A DNA stretch of 64,000 bases from Aliivibrio salmonicida LFI1238 (GTDB lineage Bacteria; Pseudomonadota; Gammaproteobacteria; Enterobacterales; Vibrionaceae), in NCBI RefSeq assembly GCF_000196495.1, contig NC_011311.1, forward strand, positions 19,541 to 83,540, read 5' to 3'. Position numbers and translations under genes: made by a program. Below the pieces are notes generated by a model, which made no database searches, was not told the DNA's origin, and saw only the letters and a program-made list of their open reading frames with translations. Below are positions 9,755 through 16,743 of the stretch, piece by piece; position 1 is the first letter of the stretch, and the number at the start of each line of letters is the position of its first letter.

Positions 9755-9958
9755 GATTGAGTCCTCTTTGATTAAGATATCGCTATTCAGTGCATCGCCT
9801 GACTGCTCAATCTCTCCACAGGGTTCTTAATGACAAGGGCGCGAAGCGTATATTTACCCTTGTCATTAAGGTTCTGATGGTGAGTTGATTTGCAGGAAGT
9901 CGCGACGCACTGGGTAGCGGTAACTCAAAGAGGATGAATGACGCACGAAACCAAGCCC
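9733..9958. promoter_or_regulatory. Long imperfect palindrome overlapping the ardC start (copy 1)
   Basis: The dyad centre is near 9848. The inner hairpin has perfect 14-bp arms (CTTAATGACAAGGG at 9826-9839 and its complement at 9857-9870) around a 17-nt loop that starts CGCGAAGCGT. The outer arms, 9733-9797 and 9902-9958, are also complementary and include the ardC ribosome site, ATG and first codons, mirrored on the plus strand. A second copy at 14724-14941 shares the plan. Folded single-stranded promoters (Frpo/ssi) upstream of antirestriction genes are known in plasmid leading regions; this element is a candidate of that kind. Confidence 0.75.
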
Positions 9959-10592
9959 ATGCGTAGTTGACCTTAACCCAAAGCAGTGAAAGCCCTTGAT
10001 GTTAGCTCTAGCTGTAGATTTAGCACTCGCACTGGCTCTTTCTTTTGATGTTGCGATAAGGATTGTCTATCAGGAGCGTAGAGGCCGTTTAAGCTTGCTT
10101 AACTACGGCATCACGTTATCGATGGGAGGAGCTTGCGACGAAAAGCCTGTTAAATCGCCCGGGGATTATTACTGTCTACTTGCGGTTTAAATAAAAGAAC
10201 GAAAAAATCATGGTAATCGAAACGTTTTAACCTATCTTAATTGAGTGTATTGTTGTATTTCCAGTTATTACCTTATGAATAACTGACTCCAGTTTGCCAT
10301 GCATCCAACCAAGTGCGTGGCATTTTTTTGTTTCAAATTTGAGTAATAAAAAAAATGGCCCAGTATCAGCTGAGCCAAAAAACTACTACGAATGAGAGAT
10401 CACCTGTCTAAAAAAAGAGTAGTCTTAAATAGGTTGTATATTTGTTCCTTGTCACCTTGTTAATGTATTCTTATATTCCCCCTCTTTCTACCGTAAAATC
10501 TAACAGGTAGAATTATGCACATCAGTGTAACTAACCACCGTATAACAAGGATTAATGTGACCCCTGACAAACTCTACCTCATACCTCATACC
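9959..10592. other. Non-coding region with a terminator and duplicated sequence
   Basis: I find no credible gene. The segment from about 9990 to 10060 (CTTGATGTTAGCTCT, then TCTTTCTTTTGATGTTGCG) is repeated near 14975-15020, downstream of the second palindrome. A terminator-like hairpin (TGCCATGCA and TGCGTGGCA followed by a T run) lies at 10295-10329. ACCTCAT occurs in short tandem near 10575-10595. Confidence 0.55.
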
Positions 10593-10949
10593 TCATACGT
10601 TATAGGCAGGAAGTTGACTTGGCCATGGATATACAAAAACTTGCTTAAGAATGCCTTGCCATATTAAGTGCCGCTTAAGCGGATTGTTGTGCTTTTCTGG
10701 AACATTAGAAGCACTAGACCAGAAATGAAGTCCTGGTTCGTTTGTTGTTTGAGAAACAACAAGCGCACTCAACGCAGGCGCTCCCGCATCAGCGAGCACT
10801 TGATTTAACAAACCTAAAGGAGCCGCCCAAGACTGAGGAGAATGCCACTCTCCTGACTTATTTTTATAATCATTAGTCAGATCTGAGTATGTTTTCGGGT
10901 TATCCCATGACACTAAAATGTCATAAATAATATAGATATCTGCATTCAC
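10593..10949 (-). CDS. Hypothetical protein
   Basis: A 118-residue protein of no recognised family. ATG 10949 has AGGTGA just upstream. The sequence has several tryptophans (WHSPQSWAAPLGLLNQVLADAG, LIWQGILKQVFVYPW), with no signal peptide and no clear motif. It stands alone on the minus strand between non-coding stretches, within the leading-type region. A small cytosolic accessory protein is possible, but the sequence gives no specific role. Confidence 0.45.
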   Translation of the reverse strand: MNADIYIIYDILVSWDNPKTYSDLTNDYKNKSGEWHSPQSWAAPLGLLNQVLADAGAPALSALVVSQTTNEPGLHFWSSASNVPEKHNNPLKRHLIWQGILKQVFVYPWPSQLPAYNV

Positions 10950-11108
10950 CTATCAGTCCCTCTCATAATAATCATGATTAACATATAGTTATAAAAAAGG
11001 AAAAACTCTATCTTTAAAAGAAAAATAGGCACTTTAATGAGAAAAAAATTTACCGTTAGACAAGAAAAAGGGGAACATATCAAATAAGCTCACGTCACTC
11101 CCACTTAC

Positions 11109-11528
11109 TTAAGCCTCGGCATAATGATGTACAGAGCCTTTAAATGAAATCATCCCTTGATTAACTAACTGTTGATATTGATACTTCATCAAACTAATCC
11201 CTTCCTCTTCATTAATATCTTGAATCCCTTCAATCTTTAGCTTCAAAGATAAAAATAAAGCACTATCAAACGCTTCAAGATGAGAGCAACATTGCAACAG
11301 AATAGATAAATACCTTTCATCTTTTCTATCAACGTTTGTTTTAATAAAAAAGCCCCCAAGCACGTGTAACTGAGCTTCATCTTCTTTCACTAAACACACT
11401 TGATAAATATGACGATACATGGACGTATCTCCAGTAAAGAGCGTCATAGTGTTAAACATTTTATCGCCATTAAAAACACAAGAAAATGGAACATAAGCTT
11501 GCTCATTGATCATTTCATTTCTCATCAT
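11109..11528 (-). CDS. Hypothetical protein
   Basis: A 139-residue protein of no recognised family. It may start at ATG 11528 or at the next ATG. The ribosome site is weak. The sequence has mixed strand and helix content, with an amphipathic stretch (AFDSALFLSLKLKIEGIQDI) and no membrane segment. It is separated from its neighbours by more than 100 bp on both sides, so it is probably transcribed alone. Confidence 0.45.
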   Translation of the reverse strand: MMRNEMINEQAYVPFSCVFNGDKMFNTMTLFTGDTSMYRHIYQVCLVKEDEAQLHVLGGFFIKTNVDRKDERYLSILLQCCSHLEAFDSALFLSLKLKIEGIQDINEEEGISLMKYQYQQLVNQGMISFKGSVHHYAEA

Positions 11529-11820
11529 ACAGTTTCATTTAACTGTACGTGATACCTATTGAGTCCCATACGTAAAAAACACACGAACGTGAAGTGACTC
11601 TGAATTTCAAAATATCAACCAACAAATAGACATGAAAATTAACGCACAATACGTCATCATTCACGAAAACTCGTCTACCATTAACCGCAATGGTTCCCCC
11701 CTACCAACACAGAAACTGATTTATCTCAATGTTAAGAGAGAGTAAATGGTTCGCGTTTTAATTTACGATAATGACCATCGAATACGAATAATCGTTTATT
11801 TACTGATAGGAAATATAAGC

Positions 11821-12096
11821 ATGAACAAAAAAGACTTAGTATCACACATTGCAGATATCGCGGATTTATCACAACAAGAAGCAACAGCGGCGTTAAATGC
11901 CACCGTAGAAAGCATTACCAATGCACTAAAAAACGGTGAAGAAGTCACGTTAATTGGATTTGGCACATTTAAAGTCAACCCACGAGCGGCGCGTGAAGGT
12001 CGTAATCCTAAAACAGGCGATACCATTCAAATTGCCGCAAGCAATATGCCGGCATTTAAAGCCGGTAAAGCATTAAAAGAAGCAGTGAATGAATAG
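11821..12096 (+). CDS. HU-family nucleoid protein
   Basis: A 91-residue histone-like protein that bends and compacts DNA. It has the complete HU pattern: MNKKDLVSHIA at the start, the GFGTFKVNPRAAREGRNPKTGD beta-arm motif, and the C-terminal AFKAGKALKEAVN. I chose ATG 11821, preceded by TAGGAAATATAAGC, because the family starts here; the in-frame upstream ATG at 11746 would add 25 unrelated residues. A second HU-like gene lies at 57535-57810. Plasmid-borne HU/H-NS-like proteins often reduce the cost of carriage or assist replication, which is an inference here. Confidence 0.92.
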   Translation: MNKKDLVSHIADIADLSQQEATAALNATVESITNALKNGEEVTLIGFGTFKVNPRAAREGRNPKTGDTIQIAASNMPAFKAGKALKEAVNE

Positions 12097-12251
12097 AATT
12101 TAAAAAGCAATCAATCTAGAATGGATTGCTCGCTGAAGAAAAATATTAGTAAAAAATAGGCCGATTAAAAGATCGTATTTTTTATTTATGACATTGTACC
12201 TTCTATCAGTCGGTACAATGACTTACCCTTATCATCGCTCATCTTCTCCCT

Positions 12252-12560
12252 TTAATAGAAGTCAAAAAGCTGCTTGTGGCATTGATAATGATCATATGCT
12301 CCCATCACCAGCTCAGGGATAGAGCTCGCATCATCAATCATTATTTTTTCTATTTGCTTTATTGACCACCCAAAGAAAAGAGGTGAGTCAGAAAACTCAC
12401 TACCATCCCTCCATTCCCCCTCAATCAACGTCCTACGTAAATCATTCCTGAAATGCCGAACTGAGCCCCGTCCATATGATCCCCAAATCGACTTATCATT
12501 ATTTTCAGCCATGACTTTCTCACAAACGTCCAATTGTGCAATTAAACATGGATGGCCCAA
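12252..12560 (-). CDS. Hypothetical protein (start uncertain)
   Basis: About 100 residues of no recognised family. The sequence is rich in aromatic and charged residues (GSYGRGSVRHFRNDLRRTLIEG, SPLFFGWSIKQIEKIM). The start at 12560 would be TTG, and the frame stays open for about 16 codons upstream without a good start; an internal ATG at 12512 is another option. It lies downstream of three minus-strand genes and may end their transcript. Confidence 0.4.
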   Translation of the reverse strand: MGHPCLIAQLDVCEKVMAENNDKSIWGSYGRGSVRHFRNDLRRTLIEGEWRDGSEFSDSPLFFGWSIKQIEKIMIDDASSIPELVMGAYDHYQCHKQLFDFY

Positions 12561-12637
12561 AGGCTGCTTAAAATTCTCGCGGACCTCTTTTATTGTGGCA
12601 CGAAACTATTTGATTTTTTCGACAGTCTCACTCATCT

Positions 12638-12928
12638 TTAGCCTTCTTGCTCGCCGAATATGACTTCAACAGCCTGTAGGTAATCTTCCGGCGTTTTATT
12701 CGTAAGTAACTTTGCCTTGAATTTATCACCACGTACGTAGCATCTCAAACTCACATCATGGTGCATATTGTTAGGACACAACCCTCGATACTGAGTAAAT
12801 AGAGAGCTAATTTTTTGACGACCTAAACCAAATGCGCGTATCACCTCTGTTGAGGTGATACGACCCTCGATGGATAACTTCGCATCTATAAATTTAAGCA
12901 CCGTTTCGTCCAGTAATGCGCGTGACAT
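12638..12928 (-). CDS. Small putative HTH protein
   Basis: A 96-residue protein whose N-terminal half reads like a winged or simple helix-turn-helix (ITSTEVIRAFGLGRQKISSLF). A second half with YLQAVEVIFGEQ follows. I chose ATG 12928 because AGAGGTG lies 6-7 bp upstream; a GTG three codons earlier is in frame. It is probably a DNA-binding regulator, perhaps of the surrounding minus-strand genes. No family can be named with certainty. Confidence 0.5.
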   Translation of the reverse strand: MSRALLDETVLKFIDAKLSIEGRITSTEVIRAFGLGRQKISSLFTQYRGLCPNNMHHDVSLRCYVRGDKFKAKLLTNKTPEDYLQAVEVIFGEQEG

Positions 12929-12950
12929 CTCGATCACCTCTTAATTTAAC

Positions 12951-13400
12951 CTAGCCAAATAAAATAATGTCTTGTTTGCATCGAGCAATCGCTTCATCAA
13001 GAGTCGCAAACATTCCTAGAGTACTAGAGCGATCCCATGCACCTCCAGTAAGACAACGGGACTCAAAACGTTTACCTGTTGGCCATGCTGTAAACCAACT
13101 TTCTTTACTCTGCTGCTGACTCTCATAGAACTCAGTTTCCGACTCAATTTCGAGTTCGATCCCAAACTTACCCATTCGCGTCACGTGATCTTGATAGGTT
13201 TCAAAGGTAAACTCTTCAATATCAATGTATGGGCGCCCAAACCAGTGCTCTAACTCCAATGAATGTCGCTCTTCATTGGGTGTGCTATCAAAATCATCTC
13301 TTAACTTAGGGCCGATAAAATAACCCTGCACTCTTTCGCAGGTTTGATTTTCTGGATAATGCTCGGGTAAATAATCTGAAATTTTTTGATCAATTGTCAT
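12951..13400 (-). CDS. Hypothetical protein
   Basis: A 149-residue acidic, soluble protein of no recognised family. It is rich in aromatic residues (HWFGRPYIDIEEFTFETYQDH, SWFTAWPTGKRF). Its start overlaps the end of the upstream HTH gene by 11 bases, which implies translational coupling. Operon partners in the leading region of plasmids are often anti-defence or regulatory, but nothing specific can be read from this sequence. Confidence 0.5.
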   Translation of the reverse strand: MTIDQKISDYLPEHYPENQTCERVQGYFIGPKLRDDFDSTPNEERHSLELEHWFGRPYIDIEEFTFETYQDHVTRMGKFGIELEIESETEFYESQQQSKESWFTAWPTGKRFESRCLTGGAWDRSSTLGMFATLDEAIARCKQDIILFG

Positions 13401-13773
13401 CGTTCATCTCTCCCTTAATATGACACCCTAATCTATATTGCTCTGAAGCTTCAATTATTTCATCAAGAAAAATGACCTCGGCCGCTAATAACATAAGCTG
13501 CCAGGCACTGTAATTAATAGGTCGATATTCTTTACTTTCAATATTGCTTTCCCAACGCCTAACCGCTTTACAGCCTTTGTCATTATAAGATCGCCCCACT
13601 AATGCCCCGACTCGACTCTGTGTAAAGCCTAAAATCTGACGTAACGATCTCACCTCTTCAGGTGTAGGCGGTACATGATTTTGATCTGTTATTGGTAACG
13701 AGCACGGACGATTGCGAAAGGCTTCAACAGTAACAGGGGGTTCTGTGAGATAACCCGCTTTAATTTTACTCAT
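13390..13773 (-). CDS. XRE-like helix-turn-helix regulator
   Basis: A 127-residue protein. The centre (PEEVRSLRQILGFTQSRVGALVG, then AVRRWES) has the layout of Cro/CI-type HTH domains, including the F-TQ-x3-A-L pattern and the terminal W-E. The C-terminal part (AWQLMLLAAEVIFLDEI) is helical and may dimerise. It overlaps the following gene by 11 bp. A transcriptional regulator of this small operon is the simplest reading. An antitoxin-like role is possible, but the partner gene does not resemble a known toxin. Confidence 0.6.
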   Translation of the reverse strand: MSKIKAGYLTEPPVTVEAFRNRPCSLPITDQNHVPPTPEEVRSLRQILGFTQSRVGALVGRSYNDKGCKAVRRWESNIESKEYRPINYSAWQLMLLAAEVIFLDEIIEASEQYRLGCHIKGEMNDDN

Positions 13774-13798
13774 AATAATTGTCCATTGTTGTATAAAT

Positions 13799-13848
13799 GG
13801 GCTGCTTTGCAGCCCTACACTATTTAATCGTCAAACCTGACGATTAAA
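13799..13848. terminator. Two adjacent hairpins between the RadC-like and HTH genes
   Basis: GGGCTGC-TTT-GCAGCCC lies at 13799-13815. A second hairpin, TTTAATCGTCA with its complement around AACC, lies at 13823-13848 and contains the stop codon of the upstream RadC-like gene. Together they probably terminate or attenuate transcription and separate the two gene groups. Confidence 0.5.
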
Positions 13849-14290
13849 TCCATCCTCTTTTAGAGAAAGCGACCGTCTCACCGCACCCAATAACAAAATG
13901 ATCAAGCACTCTAACGTCAATTAATGCTAATGCATCCAACAATCGAGCCGTTATTTTTCGATCGGATTGACTCGGCTCCGCAATGCCAGAAGGATGATTG
14001 TGTGTAAATATCACGGCGGCAGCGTTGTAATGTAACGCTAATTTAACCACTTCTCGTGGATACACTGACGCACTATCGATCGTCCCAACACTGTGCTCTA
14101 CAAACTCAATTAAACGGTGCTGATTATCCAATAACAAAATACCGAACACTTCATGCTCTTTATGTACTAATCGATTAGTACAAAATTCAATGGCTAAATC
14201 AGAAGTCGTTAGCTCAGGCGTCGTACGGATTTTTGTTTCAATAATCGCAGCGGCTTGAGCAAGGGTTGTTTTTTCATTTTCAGTAAACAT
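13844..14290 (-). CDS. RadC/JAB-domain protein
   Basis: A 148-residue protein of the RadC (MPN/JAB) family common on plasmids and genomic islands. The metal-binding signature is complete: glutamate in VHKEHEVFG, then HNHPSG and the trailing aspartate in SQSDRKI, followed by DHFVIG. I chose ATG 14290 because AGGAAG lies 6 bp upstream; an ATG at 14308 is in frame. The family's name suggests DNA repair, but the JAMM site suggests a metallopeptidase or nuclease, and the role is unsettled. Its place in a leading-type region fits a function early after plasmid entry. Confidence 0.85.
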   Translation of the reverse strand: MFTENEKTTLAQAAAIIETKIRTTPELTTSDLAIEFCTNRLVHKEHEVFGILLLDNQHRLIEFVEHSVGTIDSASVYPREVVKLALHYNAAAVIFTHNHPSGIAEPSQSDRKITARLLDALALIDVRVLDHFVIGCGETVAFSKRGWI

Positions 14291-14320
14291 AAGATGCTTC
14301 CTAATCATTGAATTTATTAT

Positions 14321-14340
14321 ACCGCCCTTTATGGGCGGTT
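14321..14340. terminator. Hairpin between two minus-strand genes
   Basis: ACCGCCC and GGGCGGT form a strong 7-bp stem with a 5-6 nt loop. A-rich sequence follows on the minus strand. It lies after the upstream gene and just before the RadC-like gene, so it may attenuate expression of the latter. Confidence 0.55.
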
Positions 14341-14356
14341 TAAAGGGTAAAGTTAA

Positions 14357-14740
14357 TTAATATTCGCTTGGTAATAAAATGGTCGTCACACGGCGATCAT
14401 GATCAGTAACGATCCAAAGGGTTGTCCCTTCAAAATCGTACTGTGACATAATGCGCTCTCCGTTATGGGTCGCTTCATTATTAAGCTCGCCATCTTCCGC
14501 CGCCGTTGTGCCCCAATCGCATAACGCGTGACGTTTAACAAATTCATCCATTGCTTCGTGTTTACCCTCGCATAAAATATTAATCCCTTGCGTCAAAACC
14601 ACCGTACCTAAAAAGAATGGAATAGGGTCAATACGTTGCTCTTTGCTCTGAATAATTTCATTTTTGCTTGAGCCTGCCTTTGCTTGCATCGCTTCTGTTT
14701 CTTTAGTGATTGTTGAGTTGATAGCTACTGAATGAGTCAT
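14357..14740 (-). CDS. Hypothetical leading-region protein starting inside a palindrome
   Basis: A 127-residue cytosolic protein of no family I can name. The N-terminal 40 residues look disordered; the rest (FFLGTVVLTQGINILCEGKH, LWIVTDHDRRVTTILLP) looks folded. I chose ATG 14740 because AGGAAA lies 5 bp upstream and because its first residues, MTHS, match those of the ArdC-like protein, whose gene begins in the same structural context. Reading on to an ATG at 14956 would run through the whole palindrome and is unlikely. Shared control with ardC suggests an early anti-defence or establishment role, which is an inference. Confidence 0.6.
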   Translation of the reverse strand: MTHSVAINSTITKETEAMQAKAGSSKNEIIQSKEQRIDPIPFFLGTVVLTQGINILCEGKHEAMDEFVKRHALCDWGTTAAEDGELNNEATHNGERIMSQYDFEGTTLWIVTDHDRRVTTILLPSEY

Positions 14741-14941
14741 GGCTGTTTTCCTATGTTTGAGTGAGTTTTCATCTTCGTTTCGCCTGACTGTTCGATTTCT
14801 TAGCATCGTTCTATTGGACAAGGGCGCGTAGCGTTTATATACCCTTGACCAATAGGTTGTGATAAGAAACGATTTACAGGAAGTTGCGAGGCGAATGTGA
14901 AAACACACACATAGGAAACAATGACTCATGAAAGTGATAGC
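14724..14941. promoter_or_regulatory. Long imperfect palindrome overlapping a leading-gene start (copy 2)
   Basis: The dyad centre is near 14833. The inner hairpin pairs 14811-14824 (CTATTGGACAAGGG) with 14842-14855, 13 of 14 positions, around a 17-nt loop that starts CGCGTAGCGT. The outer arms 14724-14785 and 14889-14941 mirror the ribosome site, ATG and first codons of the adjacent gene. Compared with copy 1 at 9733-9958, three inner-stem positions differ and all keep pairing (T-A to A-T, A-T to T-A, T-A to G-C), so structure rather than sequence is conserved. Confidence 0.75.
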
Positions 14942-15423
14942 GACGATTACAAGCACTTTAGAAACAGAAGTGAACGCTCTTGATGTTAGCTCTGGCTCTT
15001 TCTTTTGATGTTGCGAGGGGATTGTGTCTTTGAAACTTAGATGAATAGAAACCTTGTTTCGTAATGAATCAAGTTAGCAAGACGAGCGCAGCGAAAAGCC
15101 GTGAATGTTAGTCCTGGTTAAAACGTCTTTTTTGTTTTGGCCAAGACTATAAATGAACATTCGCCCACTCTTCTTTTTGTCCTTAATTTTTATCAGTAAA
15201 ATGAACCGACTAAAAAACGAACATAAAAAACAGATCCATATTCAGCAATATGAAGTAATCAATAAAGATAAGTGTATGAAAAAGTAGAATAAGAGAAAGT
15301 GTTTAGGTTAGAATAGCGACGGGTGCTTTTGGCTATTAACCGAAAGCATGGCGTAAGTTTTGTAGACGGTAAATAGACGAAAACCCCGATAATTAATTTT
15401 CATTAACTAACGAGGTTTAAATC
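14942..15423. other. Non-coding region with repeated sequence
   Basis: I see no convincing gene. The segment 14975-15020 repeats the sequence found near 9990-10060 after the first palindrome (CTTGATGTTAGCTCT, TCTTTCTTTTGATGTTGCG), so the duplication covers more than the palindrome itself. Confidence 0.5.
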
Positions 15424-15564
15424 ATGTTTCTAGACAAAGCTGATCTTAGCCTCTATTTTGACGAGGTGCAAGAAAATGCTGAAAAAATCGGCTGTAACGA
15501 GTTTAGTAGTCATTTGCGTGACTATTTTAATTGGGCTTTGGTTAGTACGAGATTCATTGTGTGA
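15424..15564 (+). CDS. Small hypothetical protein (46 residues)
   Basis: ATG 15424 follows an AACGAGGTTTAAATC leader that holds a plausible GAGG ribosome site. The 46-residue product is acidic and then aromatic-rich (DLSLYFDEVQENAEKIG, LRDYFNWAL) and may form two short amphipathic helices. The abrupt end suggests it could be the start of a longer, truncated gene. No family is recognised. Confidence 0.35.
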   Translation: MFLDKADLSLYFDEVQENAEKIGCNEFSSHLRDYFNWALVSTRFIV

Positions 15565-15964
15565 TGTCTCTTATCAATCAGGGGGGACGATTTTAAAAGC
15601 AACACTTGCTTACGAATCAAGATAGTAGCTGAACAGGTGGCTGAGTAAAGCAGCCACCTGATTTCAGATTGTTAAGTGCAGGCCACGAGCACCCATGTTT
15701 CATATCTTAACATCCCAAATAATAGCCTTACTGCATTAGCTGAGGCTTCGTTCCCCCTGTCTAATGACAAACTCATTCCTAAATAATTTCTAGATATTCT
15801 CGAACTAAAGTCCAACACGTGACTGAATCTATCCCACAGAGTCAGCGGTGAACTAAAGAATTATCAGCATAAATTCGCTCATATTTTCTAAACTAACTGT
15901 ACAGTGAACTCGAGTAATAAAAGCAGAGACTTATTGTCATGATGGGCAGATTTAAGCATGATCA

Positions 15965-16027
15965 TTGGTTAATAAATAAAAACAACTTCTTGGTTATTTA
16001 TCCAATTTCTTGGTTAGTAAATAAAAA
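15965..16027 (+). promoter_or_regulatory. TTGGTTA repeats, candidate enhancer-binding sites for hcp
   Basis: Three TTGGTTA motifs occur within about 60 bp, at 15965, 15990 and 16010. The first and last extend to TTGGTTA(A/G)TAAATAAAAA. The middle one forms an imperfect dyad with TATCCAA. They sit 50-115 bp upstream of the sigma-54 promoter, the usual position for enhancer-binding activators. Vibrio hcp operons are activated by VasH with sigma-54, so these may be VasH sites. Confidence 0.45.
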
Positions 16028-16076
16028 GATAAAAATTGAATTTATTTAACTTATTGATATATAGGTGTTTTAATAT

Positions 16077-16094
16077 TGGCATTCTAATTGCTCT
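16077..16094 (+). promoter_or_regulatory. Sigma-54 promoter of hcp
   Basis: TTGGCATTCTAATTGCTC has the invariant GG (16078-16079) and GC (16090-16091) separated by exactly 10 bases, close to the TGGCAC-N5-TTGCW consensus. It lies about 65 bp upstream of the hcp ATG. Vibrio hcp genes are classically RpoN-dependent. Confidence 0.75.
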
Positions 16095-16154
16095 ATCTAG
16101 GTTAACTCGTGTAACACGCTATCCTAAATAGAATCCAAAATAAGGAATACAACG

Positions 16155-16673
16155 ATGCCAACTCCAGCGTATATGTCTATAAAAGGCGAAGTTCAGGGCG
16201 ATATCACCAAAGATGCCTATTCAGCAGATTCTGTCGGTAATACCTGGCAGGAAGCACACATCGATCAATTTTTAGTTCAAGAGCTTGATCATGTATTAAC
16301 CGTTCCACGTGATCCACAAAGTGGCCAACCTACTGGCCAACGTGTCCACCGTCCGGTGATCGTGACTAAGCAACAAGATCGATGCTCTCCATTGTTATTT
16401 AATGCGTTAGTGTCTGGTGAGAAATTACCGGAATGTAGCATCAATTTCTACCGTACTTCCACGTCTGGTAAGCAAGAGCATTACTACACCATTAAACTTA
16501 TCGATGCATTATTGGTTGATGTGCAAACTCGCATGGCTCATTGCCAAGACGCCGCAACCTCAGATCGCGTAACAGAAGAAGTTCTGAAGTTTACTTATCG
16601 TGCCATTGAAGTAACGCACGAAACGTGTGGTACGGCTGGCGATGACGATTGGCGTAAACCTCGCGAAGCGTAA
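16155..16673 (+). CDS. hcp: Hcp, type VI secretion tube protein
   Basis: A 172-residue protein that stacks as hexameric rings inside the T6SS sheath and is exported. It begins MPTPAYMSIKGEVQGDITK and ends with HETCGTAGDDDWRKPREA, both typical of Vibrio Hcp, and is the usual length. AAGGA lies upstream of the ATG. A sigma-54 promoter precedes it and a hairpin (16699-16718) follows, so hcp can be made in excess over vgrG. No sheath, baseplate or membrane-complex genes occur in the window, so this is an auxiliary cluster that would use a T6SS encoded elsewhere. Confidence 0.95.
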   Translation: MPTPAYMSIKGEVQGDITKDAYSADSVGNTWQEAHIDQFLVQELDHVLTVPRDPQSGQPTGQRVHRPVIVTKQQDRCSPLLFNALVSGEKLPECSINFYRTSTSGKQEHYYTIKLIDALLVDVQTRMAHCQDAATSDRVTEEVLKFTYRAIEVTHETCGTAGDDDWRKPREA

Positions 16674-16698
16674 TGACGCGAAGACATAATTTTAAATG

Positions 16699-16718
16699 AG
16701 GGCCCTGTTGGCCCTTTT
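16699..16718 (+). terminator. Hairpin between hcp and vgrG
   Basis: AGGGCC and GGCCCT around a short loop are followed by TTTT. It probably causes partial termination or protects the hcp message 3' end, giving more Hcp than VgrG. Confidence 0.6.
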
Positions 16719-16743
16719 GTCGTATTAGTATCAGGTAAAAGAC

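Larger units (their letters stand above)
15565..16154. other. Upstream region of hcp
   Basis: No gene is evident in this ~590-bp stretch. Its right half is strongly AT-rich and holds three TTGGTTA repeats and a sigma-54 promoter, described separately. An inverted pair (CAGGTGGCTG and CAGCCACCTG) near 15633-15661 looks like a hairpin. Confidence 0.5.

Noticed and set aside
9733..9958. Palindrome as a metabolite riboswitch
   Set aside because: The symmetry includes the start codon and mirrored strand, and the second copy shares only the hairpin; no known riboswitch core is present.
9996..10190. Leu/Ala-rich 64-codon plus-strand frame
   Set aside because: It lies in sequence duplicated at 14975-15020, where the frame is not kept, and has no ribosome site.
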